Counted from the stretch's first letter, positions 1 to 8,924 are shown. The stretch is DNA of 64,000 nt from Planctomycetota bacterium (GCA_028289345.1 JANQQL010000025.1:186001-250000); one strand, 5' to 3'. Translations and numbers: made by a program. Notes: a model not told the origin generated them from the letters alone.

Positions 1-183
1 CTTGCGCAGAACCAAAATGTCTTGTTCCGAACCGGTGCCAACATTGACCTGTTGAACGCCGAGCAAAAGTCCCTGAACGGCGAGGATCGTTGCCGTGGCG
101 GCAGCAATCCCGAGAACCGTCATCGCGGTGGCGGTCTTTCGGTTCTTCAAACTGCGCAGGCTGTACTTGAGTGGAAGAGCCAT
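1..183 (-). CDS. ABC transporter permease, FtsX/MacB family (N-terminal part, cut by window edge)
   Basis: Only the first 61 codons are in the window. The reading frame opens with ATG at 183 and starts MALPLKYSLRSLKNRKTAT, followed by a hydrophobic stretch (about residues 19-43). This is the usual beginning of MacB/FtsX-type permeases: a short basic cytoplasmic lead and the first membrane segment before the large periplasmic domain. It lies 2 bases after the stop of the preceding permease gene, so it is the fourth gene of the leftward adaptor-ATPase-permease-permease operon. Two separate permeases with one ATPase imply a heterodimeric membrane part. The rest of the gene is outside the window, so intactness cannot be judged. 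Confidence 0.75.
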   Translation of the reverse strand, partial: MALPLKYSLRSLKNRKTATAMTVLGIAAATATILAVQGLLLGVQQVNVGTGSEQDILVLRK

Positions 184-185
184 GA

Positions 186-1334
186 TCAGGTCACCTTTCG
201 CAGTCCGGACACGATCGGCAGGGTGGCGACTCGATGGGCCGGAACGCTGCCCGAAGCGACGCCGACCAGGACCGAAAGGGCGAGCCCCGTCAGCAAAGTG
301 CCGGCGGTGACGTGAAAGTTCAGGAACAGGAAGGAGGGGGGCCCGGCCTGTTCCCAGAGCAGCCAGGCACCGCCGCATCCCAAGGCGCCTCCCAGCAAGG
401 AGAGCAAGCAAGCCTCGGCAATGACCAGGACACGCACGCGTCCCGGGGTGAATCCAAGAGTGCGTAGCACAGAGATTTCGCGCACCCGCTCGCGAGTCGC
501 CAGGGCGATGGCGTTGGCGCCGGCGAGCACCATCACCACCAGGAGGACCATCGACAGGCGTTGCAAGACCGTGCGCTGGGTGGCCAGACTCTCGTTGGTG
601 GACTCCTGGAAGATGTCTTCGGTCATGCTGGCCGTGGGATATTCGGAGTTTAGGTAGCGGCTGTCGATTTCATCGATGATGCGTGGCATCGCCGCCGAGT
701 CCTGGGCCTTGGCGAAGAACAGTTCGTACTCGGAGAACGCCGTGAGCGAAGCGTCCAAACTCTCCCAGTGGAAGATCAACACGTCTTCGTAGGCGGGAGC
801 GGTGAAGACTCCGGCGATGGACAGCTTCGGGTCCACCGGATACCGGGCTCCGATCAGTGGCACCGTGGAGCCGAGCTTCCAGCCGTCGCCCGAGAAACGC
901 TCAATCAGTGACTCATGGACCAGGCAGCTTTGCGGGTTGGCGAGGAAAGCTCCGCGTTGGGTCTCATCCACGTCCAGTTCGGGGAACACGTCAAACACGG
1001 TTCGCGCATTGACCGCGTACTGAGCGAAGAAGTTGTCCGGGTGGTCGTCCTTGTACAGCCCGGAAAAGTTGGTCATGCCGCAAACTTCGGCGACTCCGGC
1101 CAGGCTGCGGATCTGCTCTTCGTACGCCTGGGGCAGGGTGCCAATCTGGGAAAGGCGCGAGGTCACCACCACCCGGTGCTGGGCCGTGTTGAAGCTGGTC
1201 ACCGAGTCCAAAGCGGTCAGCATCGTCTGCAAAGTGCAGAACAGGAAGAACGTCGTCGCCAGAGAAAGGATCATCAGGATCGATCTTCTCCGGCTTCGCG
1301 TGGCGTTGCGCCAGACGAAGCGGAACCACTTCAT
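186..1334 (-). CDS. ABC transporter permease, FtsX/MacB (LolC/E-like) family
   Basis: This 382-residue protein has the FtsX-type layout: one N-terminal membrane segment (about 18-42), a periplasmic domain of some 220 residues, and three C-terminal membrane segments (about 258-280, 305-330, 340-365). The sequence between the last segments (ATRERVREISVLRTLGFTPG) is the typical cytoplasmic loop of MacB/LolE permeases that contacts the ATPase. The start codon overlaps the stop of the ATPase gene (ATGA), indicating translational coupling. Substrate cannot be read from the sequence; MacB-type sets export peptides, siderophores or lipoproteins. The adaptor gene in the same operon favours export across the envelope over lipoprotein release by a Lol system. 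Confidence 0.9.
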   Translation of the reverse strand: MKWFRFVWRNATRSRRRSILMILSLATTFFLFCTLQTMLTALDSVTSFNTAQHRVVVTSRLSQIGTLPQAYEEQIRSLAGVAEVCGMTNFSGLYKDDHPDNFFAQYAVNARTVFDVFPELDVDETQRGAFLANPQSCLVHESLIERFSGDGWKLGSTVPLIGARYPVDPKLSIAGVFTAPAYEDVLIFHWESLDASLTAFSEYELFFAKAQDSAAMPRIIDEIDSRYLNSEYPTASMTEDIFQESTNESLATQRTVLQRLSMVLLVVMVLAGANAIALATRERVREISVLRTLGFTPGRVRVLVIAEACLLSLLGGALGCGGAWLLWEQAGPPSFLFLNFHVTAGTLLTGLALSVLVGVASGSVPAHRVATLPIVSGLRKVT

Positions 1335-2083
1335 CGGCCCGCCCCCTGGGCGTGAGCTTTTTCTCCGCGGGCTTCGGCGAGGATTGCCGCGTAGCTCGCG
1401 GGAACCTGGGGTTGCAAGGTCCCCTTCTCCAGGTAGTGAACCCGGGAGGCGGCGGCCGCGGCGCGCAAGTCATGGGTGACCATCAAGATGGTCTTGCCCT
1501 GTTCGCGCTGCAGTTCCTGTAAGAGTTCAAGCACTTCCTTGGCAGAGTCGGAGTCCAGGTCGCCGGTGGGTTCGTCGGCCAGGAGCAAACTCGGATCCGC
1601 GACGAGCGCTCGAGCGATGGCCACTCGTTGCTCCTGTCCCCCGGAAAGCTGGCGGGGGTAGTGTTCCACGCGGTCCTCGAGGCCCACGATGGAAAGCGCG
1701 CGCTTCACCCGCTCCCGTCGCTCCTTGCGTTTCATCGAGGTGAGAAGCAGTGGCAGCTCGACGTTTTCGAACGCGGTGAGCACCGCGATGAGATTGAAGA
1801 GCTGGAAGATGAAGCCCACGTGTTTTCCGCGCCAGTTCGCGAGCTCCGCTTCGTTGAAGCCGGTGAGCTGGACCCCGTCGACGAGCACCGCCCCTTTGGT
1901 GGGTTGGTCGAGACCGGCGACAAGGTTCAGGAGAGTGGATTTTCCCGAACCCGAAGGGCCCATGAACGCGTGGAACTCGCCTTTGCCGATTTCCACAGAA
2001 AGCCCCTGCAATACCGGGACTTCGTTCTTGTCGCGAGTGTAGGTGCGCCAAACGTCCTGGAACTGAACCAGTGGTTCCGTCAT
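1331..2083 (-). CDS. ABC transporter ATP-binding protein, MacB/LolD type
   Basis: This 250-residue ATPase has Walker [10 protein letters not shown] (residues 42-50), the signature LSGGQ, Walker [13 protein letters not shown] and a switch His in VTHD. It powers the two permeases encoded just downstream. I place the start at the ATG at 2083 ([11 protein letters not shown]), because the longer open frame upstream lacks family similarity and an AAGGA-type binding site precedes this ATG. The length matches the family. Its 3' end overlaps the next permease gene by four bases. A 271-base spacer holding a repeat element separates it from the adaptor gene, so it may also have its own promoter. Confidence 0.93.
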   Translation of the reverse strand: MTEPLVQFQDVWRTYTRDKNEVPVLQGLSVEIGKGEFHAFMGPSGSGKSTLLNLVAGLDQPTKGAVLVDGVQLTGFNEAELANWRGKHVGFIFQLFNLIAVLTAFENVELPLLLTSMKRKERRERVKRALSIVGLEDRVEHYPRQLSGGQEQRVAIARALVADPSLLLADEPTGDLDSDSAKEVLELLQELQREQGKTILMVTHDLRAAAAASRVHYLEKGTLQPQVPASYAAILAEARGEKAHAQGAGR

Positions 2084-2118
2084 TCCTTCATCCTTGCAGC
2101 AGCGTACTTCCCCGACGG

Positions 2119-2300
2119 GGAGTCTAGCAGGCCGGTGAAAAAGTCTTTCGGCGCTCGAGCGGTTCTTTTCGCCGCCGTCCTTCACCAAGTTGCTTCGGGG
2201 ACCGATCCCACGCACTTCCCATGAAGCCCGCCGTAAGTCCTCGTCAGAAAAAACTTTGGCTCATTCTTGCGACGGTCTTCTCGAATCACCCGGAGGGGCC
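2119..2300. repeat. Interspersed intergenic repeat, copy 1
   Basis: The spacer between adaptor and ATPase genes holds two sub-elements. At 2124-2145 stands CTAGCAGGCCGGTGAAAAAG(TC). At 2229-2297 is a stretch of about 70 bases containing AAACTTTGGCTCATTCTTGC, which aligns at most positions with 45184-45250, where the matching core is CAACTTTGGCTCATCTCGCG. The CTAGCAGGC word also follows the second copy directly and occurs at 14085. No transposase is nearby, so this looks like a small non-coding dispersed repeat rather than an insertion sequence. Copy number outside the window is unknown. Confidence 0.5.
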
Positions 2301-2354
2301 GGGATCAAGGACTTCGATTCATCGTTCGGGGGGCTGCGAAGCGGTCGCCAGAGG

Positions 2355-3548
2355 TCACTCTCGAACGCGTACCCGATCGCCGTCGGCAAGCTCCGGTGGC
2401 GGATCGACCACGAGCTGTTCGCCACCCGTCAGCCCCTCAACGACGATGACTCGGTTGCCGTCTTGTGCACCCACTTCGAGAAAAACCCGTTGCACGGCAC
2501 CTTCTTGGTGAACGAAGGCCACCGCGTGCTGCTCGTTGATGCGCAAGGCATTCACGGGTGCGGTGACCAGCGCTTCGGCGCGGCGCGTGGTCGAATCTTC
2601 CCGCAAGATGACCGCCTGCACACTCAGCCCGGGCACCAACCGAGGATCGACTTCTCGCAAATGGACCACGACCGGGACGGTGGCGCGTTGTCGGTCGGCT
2701 CGGGGGAGAATCTGATGCACGAGGCCGGCGAAAGCCTCTCCGGGAAACGCGGCGAGTTCCAGGCGCACGGGAAGCCCGGCGCGAACCGCATGGATGTTCA
2801 CCTCGGAGACGTTGATCTCCGCTTCCAACGTCTGCAGGTCGGCGATACTGCAAAGTGATCCTGCGCTGACTCCCTCTCGTCCCGAGAATCCGGCCGGACC
2901 CAGGATTGAGCCAACATCCCCTTCGACATGGGTGACGGTTCCTGCAAAAGGCGCGCGCAGGAAGGTCTTCTCGATGCGCGCTTCCAGGACCTGTTGCTGG
3001 GCCTCGAGGGCACGGCGAGCAAAGGTGGCCGCTTCCAGGTTGGCGGTCTGGGTCAGTCCCTGATCGGCGAGTTCCTGTTGGCGAGACTCTTCGCGTTTCG
3101 CTTCTTCGATGCGGACCGCCAATTCCGCCAAGGAGGCCTCGAGTTCGGCGTGTTCCAAGCGGCCGAGCACCTGTCCTTCTTCGACTTGCTGTCCTGCTTC
3201 GACCTGGCGATCCACCAGGATCTGAAGAGTTTCGGGAGAAATGGTGGTGCGCCGTCGAGCCGTCAAGTGCCCCGAGGCCGCGACCAGTTCCGCATTCTCG
3301 TCGGCCGCAAGGACGGTGGCGCGCGCCAAGGTGACGGGCAAGATCGAAAAATGCCATCGCCACGCGGCACTTCCTGCCACCAGCACCAATAACAGGAGGG
3401 CGACCCAGGGCAGCCAGCGCGAGCCGCCCATGCGGCGAGGGGCGACCGAATCCGAGTCCCGCTCGATGCGGAGTCCGGACAGCTTCGATTGGCGAGCGGT
3501 TTCTGGCACCGGGGATTCCCCTTGGTCGTCGAGGGAGCTGCGGCTCAA
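2355..3548 (-). CDS. Periplasmic adaptor (membrane fusion protein, HlyD/MacA family)
   Basis: This 397-residue protein has a cytoplasmic lead of about 44 residues, one membrane segment (about 45-63), a lipoyl/barrel-sandwich half-motif (ISPETLQILVDRQVEAGQQV), a helical hairpin region (about 130-195, Glu/Ala/Gln-rich) and the second half-motif FLRAPFAGTVTHVEGDVGS, followed by beta-barrel domains. This is the standard order of HlyD/MacA adaptors that link an inner-membrane ABC exporter to the outer membrane. The start is TTG at 3548, chosen because AGGAGGG lies seven bases upstream. It is the first gene of the leftward exporter operon. No outer-membrane TolC-like gene is seen in the window. Confidence 0.9.
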   Translation of the reverse strand: MSRSSLDDQGESPVPETARQSKLSGLRIERDSDSVAPRRMGGSRWLPWVALLLLVLVAGSAAWRWHFSILPVTLARATVLAADENAELVAASGHLTARRRTTISPETLQILVDRQVEAGQQVEEGQVLGRLEHAELEASLAELAVRIEEAKREESRQQELADQGLTQTANLEAATFARRALEAQQQVLEARIEKTFLRAPFAGTVTHVEGDVGSILGPAGFSGREGVSAGSLCSIADLQTLEAEINVSEVNIHAVRAGLPVRLELAAFPGEAFAGLVHQILPRADRQRATVPVVVHLREVDPRLVPGLSVQAVILREDSTTRRAEALVTAPVNALRINEQHAVAFVHQEGAVQRVFLEVGAQDGNRVIVVEGLTGGEQLVVDPPPELADGDRVRVRE

Positions 3549-3666
3549 CCACCGTCCCTCCTATTCCGCCAATCCCGAGTCCGATTGGCAAGGTCAAGTC
3601 GCAGATTCGAGTCCCGCGACGGGAGGACGCCTCGGGGAAAACTCCGAATCCCCAACCAGGTTCGTC

Positions 3667-4737
3667 TCACGGGGTGTCGGTGGCGTTCGGTTTGTCGCTC
3701 TTCGCTTGGCGCACGCGGATCAGTGCTTCGAGACGCTCTCTGCGTTGGAACAGTGCTTCCATCGTGCGCTCCGCCTCCTCGCGTTCGGCGCCTTTGATTT
3801 CCGAGAGCTTCGACTTCATCGCCTGGATGCGCTCGGCGAGTTCTTTGTGGTGGGCCTGAAGCTCTTCGAGGGACTCCGCCTCCTCGGCTTTGTCGAAGAC
3901 CAAGTCCTCCGGGCTGGGCGAATCGGCCCCACTCTCGTCAGTGGTCTTGGAGGAAGTCGAGTTCCGCGGAATGTGAACGGTTCCATCGGCGAGAGGGCGA
4001 GAGTTCACGAAGTTCGGAGAGACGATCTCGATGCCGGCCTCGTGCAACGAGTCCAAGACCGCGCCCCGGAGTCGGGAGCGGGTGGAGAGGAGCTGCTTGA
4101 CCTCGGTGAGGAGGCCCGCGATTCGATACACCACGGAGAAGTCGCCGAGTCCTGAAACTTGGACGAATGGGTCGGTCAACCCGGTTTGCTCCGCGGCTTC
4201 GAGGAGGCAGGCCTCGATCTGCTTGCGATGCACGTCATAACCGAGGGAAACCGTGGCGGAGACGATGGTGCCTGAGGAGCGAACCGTCGTGACCGGGTTG
4301 GTGACCAAGTACAGGTTGGGAAGCGTGATCAAGTCGCGATCTTCGTTCTGGATCTCGATGTGGAACAGGCCTCGTTCGGACACTCGCCCGAAGTGATCGC
4401 CACAGCGAACGAAATCCCCGCTCCGGAAGTTGCGCACCGCTCGCAGCATCACTCCCGCCATCGCATTGGCCACGAACGTCGTTGCTGAAAGAGCGATCGC
4501 GGCGCTGACCAGAATGCCGAACAAGCTGAGCACCTGCCCCCGCATGGCATCGCCGATTGGAAGCACCATCAACACGATCAGGATGCCCGCGGCCCAGAGT
4601 CCGAGCATGATCAGGTGGGTCCGCGTCGGCGACACCGCAGCGCCACGACTCATCAACCGGCGCGCGACGATCAAGATGAGCACCAGGACGACGATGGTGG
4701 CCGTGCTTGGCAAAGCCTTCAGAAGTGTGTCGATCAA
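3667..4737 (-). CDS. MscS-family mechanosensitive channel
   Basis: The protein (356 residues from TTG at 4737) has three hydrophobic segments near the N terminus (about 10-28, 36-55, 60-85); the third leads into AMAGVMLRAVRNFRSGDF, the MscS pore-helix and the start of the beta domain. The beta domain follows (HFGRVSERGLFHIEIQNEDR, then TLPNLYLVTNPVTT), then a mixed alpha/beta domain. The last 90 residues are Glu/Lys-rich and likely coiled coil. I prefer TTG because AGAGGGGAG sits just upstream; an in-frame ATG at 4851 would add 38 residues without family similarity. It probably acts as an osmotic safety valve in the inner membrane. It lies 118 bases before the exporter adaptor gene. Confidence 0.88.
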   Translation of the reverse strand: MIDTLLKALPSTATIVVLVLILIVARRLMSRGAAVSPTRTHLIMLGLWAAGILIVLMVLPIGDAMRGQVLSLFGILVSAAIALSATTFVANAMAGVMLRAVRNFRSGDFVRCGDHFGRVSERGLFHIEIQNEDRDLITLPNLYLVTNPVTTVRSSGTIVSATVSLGYDVHRKQIEACLLEAAEQTGLTDPFVQVSGLGDFSVVYRIAGLLTEVKQLLSTRSRLRGAVLDSLHEAGIEIVSPNFVNSRPLADGTVHIPRNSTSSKTTDESGADSPSPEDLVFDKAEEAESLEELQAHHKELAERIQAMKSKLSEIKGAEREEAERTMEALFQRRERLEALIRVRQAKSDKPNATDTP

Positions 4738-5253
4738 CCTCTCCCCTCTTGGGTGGGCCCTGCCAGGGGCTTCGTCTTCTCGGACCTGGCTCCGGGACTC
4801 AACCGGGTCAAGGATAGCGCTCGCTTCGAAAGAGGGAGCGTGGTTCGTCATCCACCCTGTTTCGAGTCTACGAATGAGTTCAAGCCAACCCCGCTCCTTC
4901 GCTCGTCGCAAACCCCGCCGAGTCGGGGAATACCTCCATTCTTCGGAGTTTCTCACTCCCCCGAAGTCGTCTCCGAATCCGCCTGAAAGAACCGTTGAGA
5001 GCCTTGAGACAACTGGTCGGGAGCCTTGACCCGCAGTTGTCACCGCCCACCCCTTGTCTTTTGTTGACCCGGCTCGCGGCGCCTCCGGCAGGCACTGGAT
5101 CCGTCCCCGCCGCGAGACCTGAAAAGCCAGGAGAAGGGGCAAGGAAAGCGAATGACTCGGAACGAGCCAAAGGTCGCCGAACTGAGGTGCGGAAGGTCGC
5201 CCAGGTCCGGACGAGCCCTTTCTCCAAGGGCGCGTCAAACAAGGAGAAGCGTC
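4738..5253. other. Divergent intergenic region
   Basis: No gene is supported between the MscS start and the next rightward gene. The region must hold both divergent promoters. A 9-base dyad, CTCGCGGCG at 5073-5081 with CGCCGCGAG at 5108-5116, is visible; its role is unknown. If the MscS start is the ATG at 4851, the region shrinks accordingly. Confidence 0.5.
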
Positions 5254-7500
5254 ATGGAACGACTCATCCGAGCACTCATCCTACTTGCGGCACTTCCCGG
5301 CTTCGTCTTCGACGCCCACGCAGGGTCGCAGACTGTGGGCATGGACTTGGATGTCCTCCAGGAAGCTCCGGAACCCCGGATTTGGTTTGGCCCGATCGCC
5401 GGGTTCACCACCGTTCCCCATCCAATCCCCGCCTCGGAGTCATCCGCGGGGCGAGCCTTTGCTTTTCCCTTGGGAAGCAAGGTGAGGTTTGAGGTGAGGG
5501 ATCTCGGACCGCGTCAGTCCGTTCTCTGGGAAGACCTCGACTCCGAATCGGACTCCGTGGAGATCGACTTGAATCGGCCCGGGCCCATGTTCCTGCGATG
5601 CACGATTCTTCCAGACCGTGCCCGCGTGGCCATGCCGTTGCTGGTCATCCCCCTCGCTCCGGACCAGATGGAGTTCACGGAACAGGTGGCTTTGCAGCAA
5701 CCATTCAAGGCGCGATCCGGAGTCTCCAACCAAGAATCTGTGGAGGACTTCTTCGGATACCCCTCGGTGGCCGACCTGGCCCGGATCGACGGGCGACTCA
5801 CCACTTCCACGGGGACACCGCTTCGGTTCTCCGCAAGTGGACTCGAGCTTGCTGGTTCGGCCACGTGGGACCACTTGTTGGAGTGGGTGATCGATGGGAA
5901 CGCCGTGGGATCGGGGGAGATGTCTCACGTGTTTCAAGAGACTGGACTTCACCACGTTTCCGTGGGCCCTGCACAGGTTCGTCGAGAGTTGGAGTTGATG
6001 ACTTACGACGTCTCCATTGAACTCGTGGGCGAGAAGCGAATTCGTGATGATCGTCCGGTGACGTTCATTGCCCACACCGATCCCCCTGGTTACGAGGACC
6101 TCGTGCAATGGTTTGCGTCGACTCTGGAAGGAAGTGTCTCTCCTTCCGCGGGGACCGGAGCGCGGTTTGAAACTCGCTTTCGTAGCACATGGCTCGGAAC
6201 GGGAAAGCGCTGGGTTGGCGTTCGAGCGGACAATGAGATGGAGCAGCAGGATTTTCATCCCCGATCTCTGTCGGGAACGATCTTCCAGGTTCCCTGTTAT
6301 CCACTCCAACAGCTTGATTTCTTTGTTTCCGCCACAAGAACCAGCTCCAATACCGTGAACTTCTTCTTGGCACTGACGAACAGCAGCATGATGGACATGA
6401 ACCTCGTGGTTTGCGCAATGCTTGACTTGAAGTTCGGGTCCGTCGAGCACGAAGTCTACAAGGTAGAGAAGGACTTCTTGGGGGAATGGAGTTGTTCTCA
6501 AACCGGGACGGGATCTCTCCGTCCAAGCTATCACTTCGGATGCAAGAGAGTCTTCCTTCCCGCCAACACCAGCTGGATCGTGTTTGACGACGAAGCCACC
6601 TTCGACAAGGACGGGAACGGGAGCATTGACGACGTGGTTCAAGCAGATCTCGCGAGGGTGTACTTCGACATCCTCAAGGACTGTGAAATCGATGATTCGT
6701 GTGATTCGGTCGTCGGTCGGAACAAGTTCTTGGTGCCGGAAAGTCCCGACTTCCCCGAGTGGGTCAACGTGTGGGCGGGCCACTCTCGCTTCGCTCTTCT
6801 CGATGAATCTTCCCACGACGCTCAGATCTCCTGGCAATCAGGAAACTGGGTCACCATGGGGTATCCCGGGACCTACCCGGCTCGAATGACGGGGGAGGTC
6901 TCCGGGCTTCCCGCCGGAAGTCGGTTTGAGTTCGTTTATGGGGACGAACTCGGCGGCAGCTACCTCGTTCCGGCCAGTCGTGATGGATCGGGTGTTGGTC
7001 GCTCGGTGGCGGTGGACGAGAAGTTGACCATCACCGAAGAGCCTGGGGTCGATCACTTCTTGAACGTCTACTTGCCGGGCGATTCCGGTGAGGTCATCGA
7101 GGAAGGGCAAGTCGTTCGATTCGACGGCACGGTGTTCGCTCGAGAGGGAGCGCCGTACTACGAGGAGGGGGATCTCATGCACAAGGTGTCGGTTCAGATG
7201 GTGCAAGACACTCAGCCGCCGATCTTTCTCGATACCAAGGTCCAAAGAAGTGGGTCTTCCGTCGGGGTTTCTATGGCAGCGATCGACATGGCGTCCCGTG
7301 TGGGAGGAGCGTTCGTGCGAACGACCGCACCCGACGGGTCGAATCGGGAAATCCCCCTTGGTCGCCCGAGTCGCGGTTCCACCGGGTTCGTTTCCGTGTT
7401 TGAAGGAACCTTGGATTTCGTGGATCCCTCTCAGGATCTTGAACTGGTCGTTGTGGACTCGATTGGCAACGAAAGATCGGAAGTCGTCCGTGCTCCCTAA
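5254..7500 (+). CDS. Large exported protein of unknown function
   Basis: I do not recognise this 748-residue protein. The chosen ATG at 5254 has AAGGAGAA at good spacing and opens a clear signal peptide (MERLIRALILLAALPGFVF, cleavage probably after DAHA). The remainder has no membrane segment. The middle part reads like Ig/PKD-type beta-sandwich modules (for example around residues 255-330). Near residue 451 there is an acidic DKDGNGSIDD loop resembling an EF-hand or dockerin-type calcium site. Scattered cysteines (about residues 350-500) could form disulfides. It stands alone, with the convergent small ORF and oxyR downstream. It is probably periplasmic or extracellular. Confidence 0.8.
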   Translation: MERLIRALILLAALPGFVFDAHAGSQTVGMDLDVLQEAPEPRIWFGPIAGFTTVPHPIPASESSAGRAFAFPLGSKVRFEVRDLGPRQSVLWEDLDSESDSVEIDLNRPGPMFLRCTILPDRARVAMPLLVIPLAPDQMEFTEQVALQQPFKARSGVSNQESVEDFFGYPSVADLARIDGRLTTSTGTPLRFSASGLELAGSATWDHLLEWVIDGNAVGSGEMSHVFQETGLHHVSVGPAQVRRELELMTYDVSIELVGEKRIRDDRPVTFIAHTDPPGYEDLVQWFASTLEGSVSPSAGTGARFETRFRSTWLGTGKRWVGVRADNEMEQQDFHPRSLSGTIFQVPCYPLQQLDFFVSATRTSSNTVNFFLALTNSSMMDMNLVVCAMLDLKFGSVEHEVYKVEKDFLGEWSCSQTGTGSLRPSYHFGCKRVFLPANTSWIVFDDEATFDKDGNGSIDDVVQADLARVYFDILKDCEIDDSCDSVVGRNKFLVPESPDFPEWVNVWAGHSRFALLDESSHDAQISWQSGNWVTMGYPGTYPARMTGEVSGLPAGSRFEFVYGDELGGSYLVPASRDGSGVGRSVAVDEKLTITEEPGVDHFLNVYLPGDSGEVIEEGQVVRFDGTVFAREGAPYYEEGDLMHKVSVQMVQDTQPPIFLDTKVQRSGSSVGVSMAAIDMASRVGGAFVRTTAPDGSNREIPLGRPSRGSTGFVSVFEGTLDFVDPSQDLELVVVDSIGNERSEVVRAP

Positions 7501-7745
7501 CGATCGGAGGCCGGTCTGAGGCTGGCTTTCGAAGTGGGTGGGGTCTGGCAGTCGCTCCGTTTCGGCAGCTTTGCTCGTTGCCGAGAGAGTATGACGACGC
7601 CAGGGCCCACCCACACGAACGCTCCACCGCAGATCGCGAGGAGCTCGTTCACTGACCCAGGGATGTCTCGACGCGGCGAAACGGTCCGGGCGCGATGTTC
7701 GATTGCTTCGGCTTGAGCAGGTGCCAGACTTGGGTTGCCGATCAC
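7497..7745 (-). CDS. Possible small single-span membrane protein overlapping oxyR
   Basis: A GTG at 7745 overlaps the oxyR stop as GTGA and opens an 82-codon frame. The product has a polar lead, one moderately hydrophobic stretch (LLAICGGAFVWVGPGVVILS, about residues 35-54) and a basic tail. The stop-start overlap is the same arrangement seen at several real gene pairs in this window, which argues for a gene, but no family is recognised and the hydrophobic segment contains Gly and Pro. Its 3' end overlaps the end of the convergent exported-protein gene by four bases. It may be chance. Confidence 0.3.
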   Translation of the reverse strand: MIGNPSLAPAQAEAIEHRARTVSPRRDIPGSVNELLAICGGAFVWVGPGVVILSRQRAKLPKRSDCQTPPTSKASLRPASDR

Positions 7746-8701
7746 TCCGGAACTGGATCCAACACCACCGCTGAGCCTGGAGTCTTCTCGAGCCTTTGCT
7801 TCAAGCTCGATCGGATGGACTCCACCAAGGCCTGGCTGACCTTGCGACGCAAGTCGACTCGTGCCGTCACCAGACCGATTTCCCGAACCGGCACCGGGGA
7901 AACCAGCGGGCGGAGCTGAGCCTCGCGTTGCTCTTCCGAAAGGGTGTCGGCGACCAGGGCCGGGAGGACGGTTGCGCCGAGGCCTTCATTGACCAGTTGC
8001 ACGAGGGTCTGGAAGCTGCCGCTCTCGAACTGAACCGTTCGAGGTCCCGGAGGGCGGTCGAAGCCGCAGTAGGACAGCACCTGGCTTCGGAAACAGTGAC
8101 CTTCTGGCATGACCCACAGCTCTCGGTCGCGGAGCGCTTTTTGGGTCACCGTCTTGCGCTTCAAGAGCGGGTCGTCTGGGGAGAGGTAGGCGTACATGCG
8201 TTCCCGGCCCAAGACTTCTTCGACGATTCCCGGCACATCCAACGGAGTGGCGGCGATCCCGGCATCGATGGTGTCCGCTTGCAAACACTGGATCATGTCG
8301 TCGGTTTTCAGTTCCTCGATCAGGAGCTCGACCTGGGAGTAGCGGCGCACGAAGTCCCCTAAGAACAACGGAATGACCGTCGAGGAGAGCGAGGGAATCA
8401 CCCCCAAGCGGAACTTGCCCGCGGGGTCCTCCTGTTCGGCGACCACTTGTCCCAGGCGCTCGGTCTCGCGCAGCACGGCACGAATTTGTTGCACCACCGG
8501 GTCGCCCTCGCTGGTGAGCATGACCGGTTTTTTGCTGCGGTCGAACAGGACGACGCCCAGGAGTTCCTCCAGCTTCTGCATCTGCATGCTGAGCCCGGAC
8601 TGAGACACGAAGCAGGTCTGGGCCGCCAGGCGAAAGCTGCCGCTGTCCGCGACCGCCCGGGCGTAGCGCATCTGGGTGAGGGTGACCTGGGAGAGATCCA
8701 T
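7742..8701 (-). CDS. oxyR: OxyR, LysR-type peroxide sensor and regulator
   Basis: This 319-residue LysR-type protein has the N-terminal winged helix-turn-helix (about 5-65) and a two-lobed effector domain. The diagnostic feature is MPEGHCFRSQVLSYCGF, which places Cys203 and Cys212 nine residues apart, as Cys199 and Cys208 are in E. coli OxyR, including the preceding His. These form the peroxide-induced disulfide. It is transcribed away from katG, the classic OxyR target, across a 322-base region with duplicated AT-rich dyad elements. The start is ATG at 8701. Identity as OxyR rather than a generic LysR regulator is well supported by the two cysteines and the neighbour. Confidence 0.95.
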   Translation of the reverse strand: MDLSQVTLTQMRYARAVADSGSFRLAAQTCFVSQSGLSMQMQKLEELLGVVLFDRSKKPVMLTSEGDPVVQQIRAVLRETERLGQVVAEQEDPAGKFRLGVIPSLSSTVIPLFLGDFVRRYSQVELLIEELKTDDMIQCLQADTIDAGIAATPLDVPGIVEEVLGRERMYAYLSPDDPLLKRKTVTQKALRDRELWVMPEGHCFRSQVLSYCGFDRPPGPRTVQFESGSFQTLVQLVNEGLGATVLPALVADTLSEEQREAQLRPLVSPVPVREIGLVTARVDLRRKVSQALVESIRSSLKQRLEKTPGSAVVLDPVPE

Positions 8702-8730
8702 CGAGGGGGATGCCTTAGTTCAGTAGTAGT

Positions 8731-8795
8731 GATCGATGCATCATAATGTTCGATTTGAATTATTCGGTGGGGTACTCGATATTGACTCGCGATCG
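8731..8795. promoter_or_regulatory. Probable OxyR operator, oxyR-proximal copy
   Basis: An AT-rich island contains spaced CGAT words (8734, 8751, 8777) and the sequence GTTCGATTTGAATTAT at 8748-8763. A near-identical element lies 123 bases away next to katG. It sits 30-95 bases upstream of the oxyR start, as expected for autoregulation. Assignment rests on position and repetition, not on a match to the E. coli consensus. Confidence 0.55.
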
Positions 8796-8856
8796 GAAGC
8801 CGCGGAATGGGCGAGCCTCCTTCGGAGGTGCTGGAGGTGAGTTCAATCTTGGTGAT

Positions 8857-8924
8857 CGCTCGATCGATACGTTCGATTTGATTTATCTTAGGGATGCTCG
8901 ATAGTAGTGGGAGATCGATGATCG
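8857..8924. promoter_or_regulatory. Probable OxyR operator, katG-proximal copy
   Basis: GTTCGATTTGATTTAT at 8871-8886 repeats the oxyR-proximal element with one change, followed by GCTCGATAGTAGTGGGAGAT. CGAT words occur at 8861, 8865, 8874, 8899 and 8916, and their 17- and 25-base spacings mirror those of the other copy. It lies roughly 100-165 bases upstream of the katG start. It is a likely activation site for katG under peroxide. Confidence 0.55.

Noticed and set aside
186..3548. Calling the ABC set a MacAB macrolide exporter
   Set aside because: Permease and ATPase are separate proteins and there are two permeases; substrate cannot be inferred from the sequence.
5152..5253. N-terminal extension of the exported protein gene at 5254-7500
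   Set aside because: The extension is Arg-rich, lacks family character and would hide a clear signal peptide; ATG 5254 has a strong ribosome binding site.
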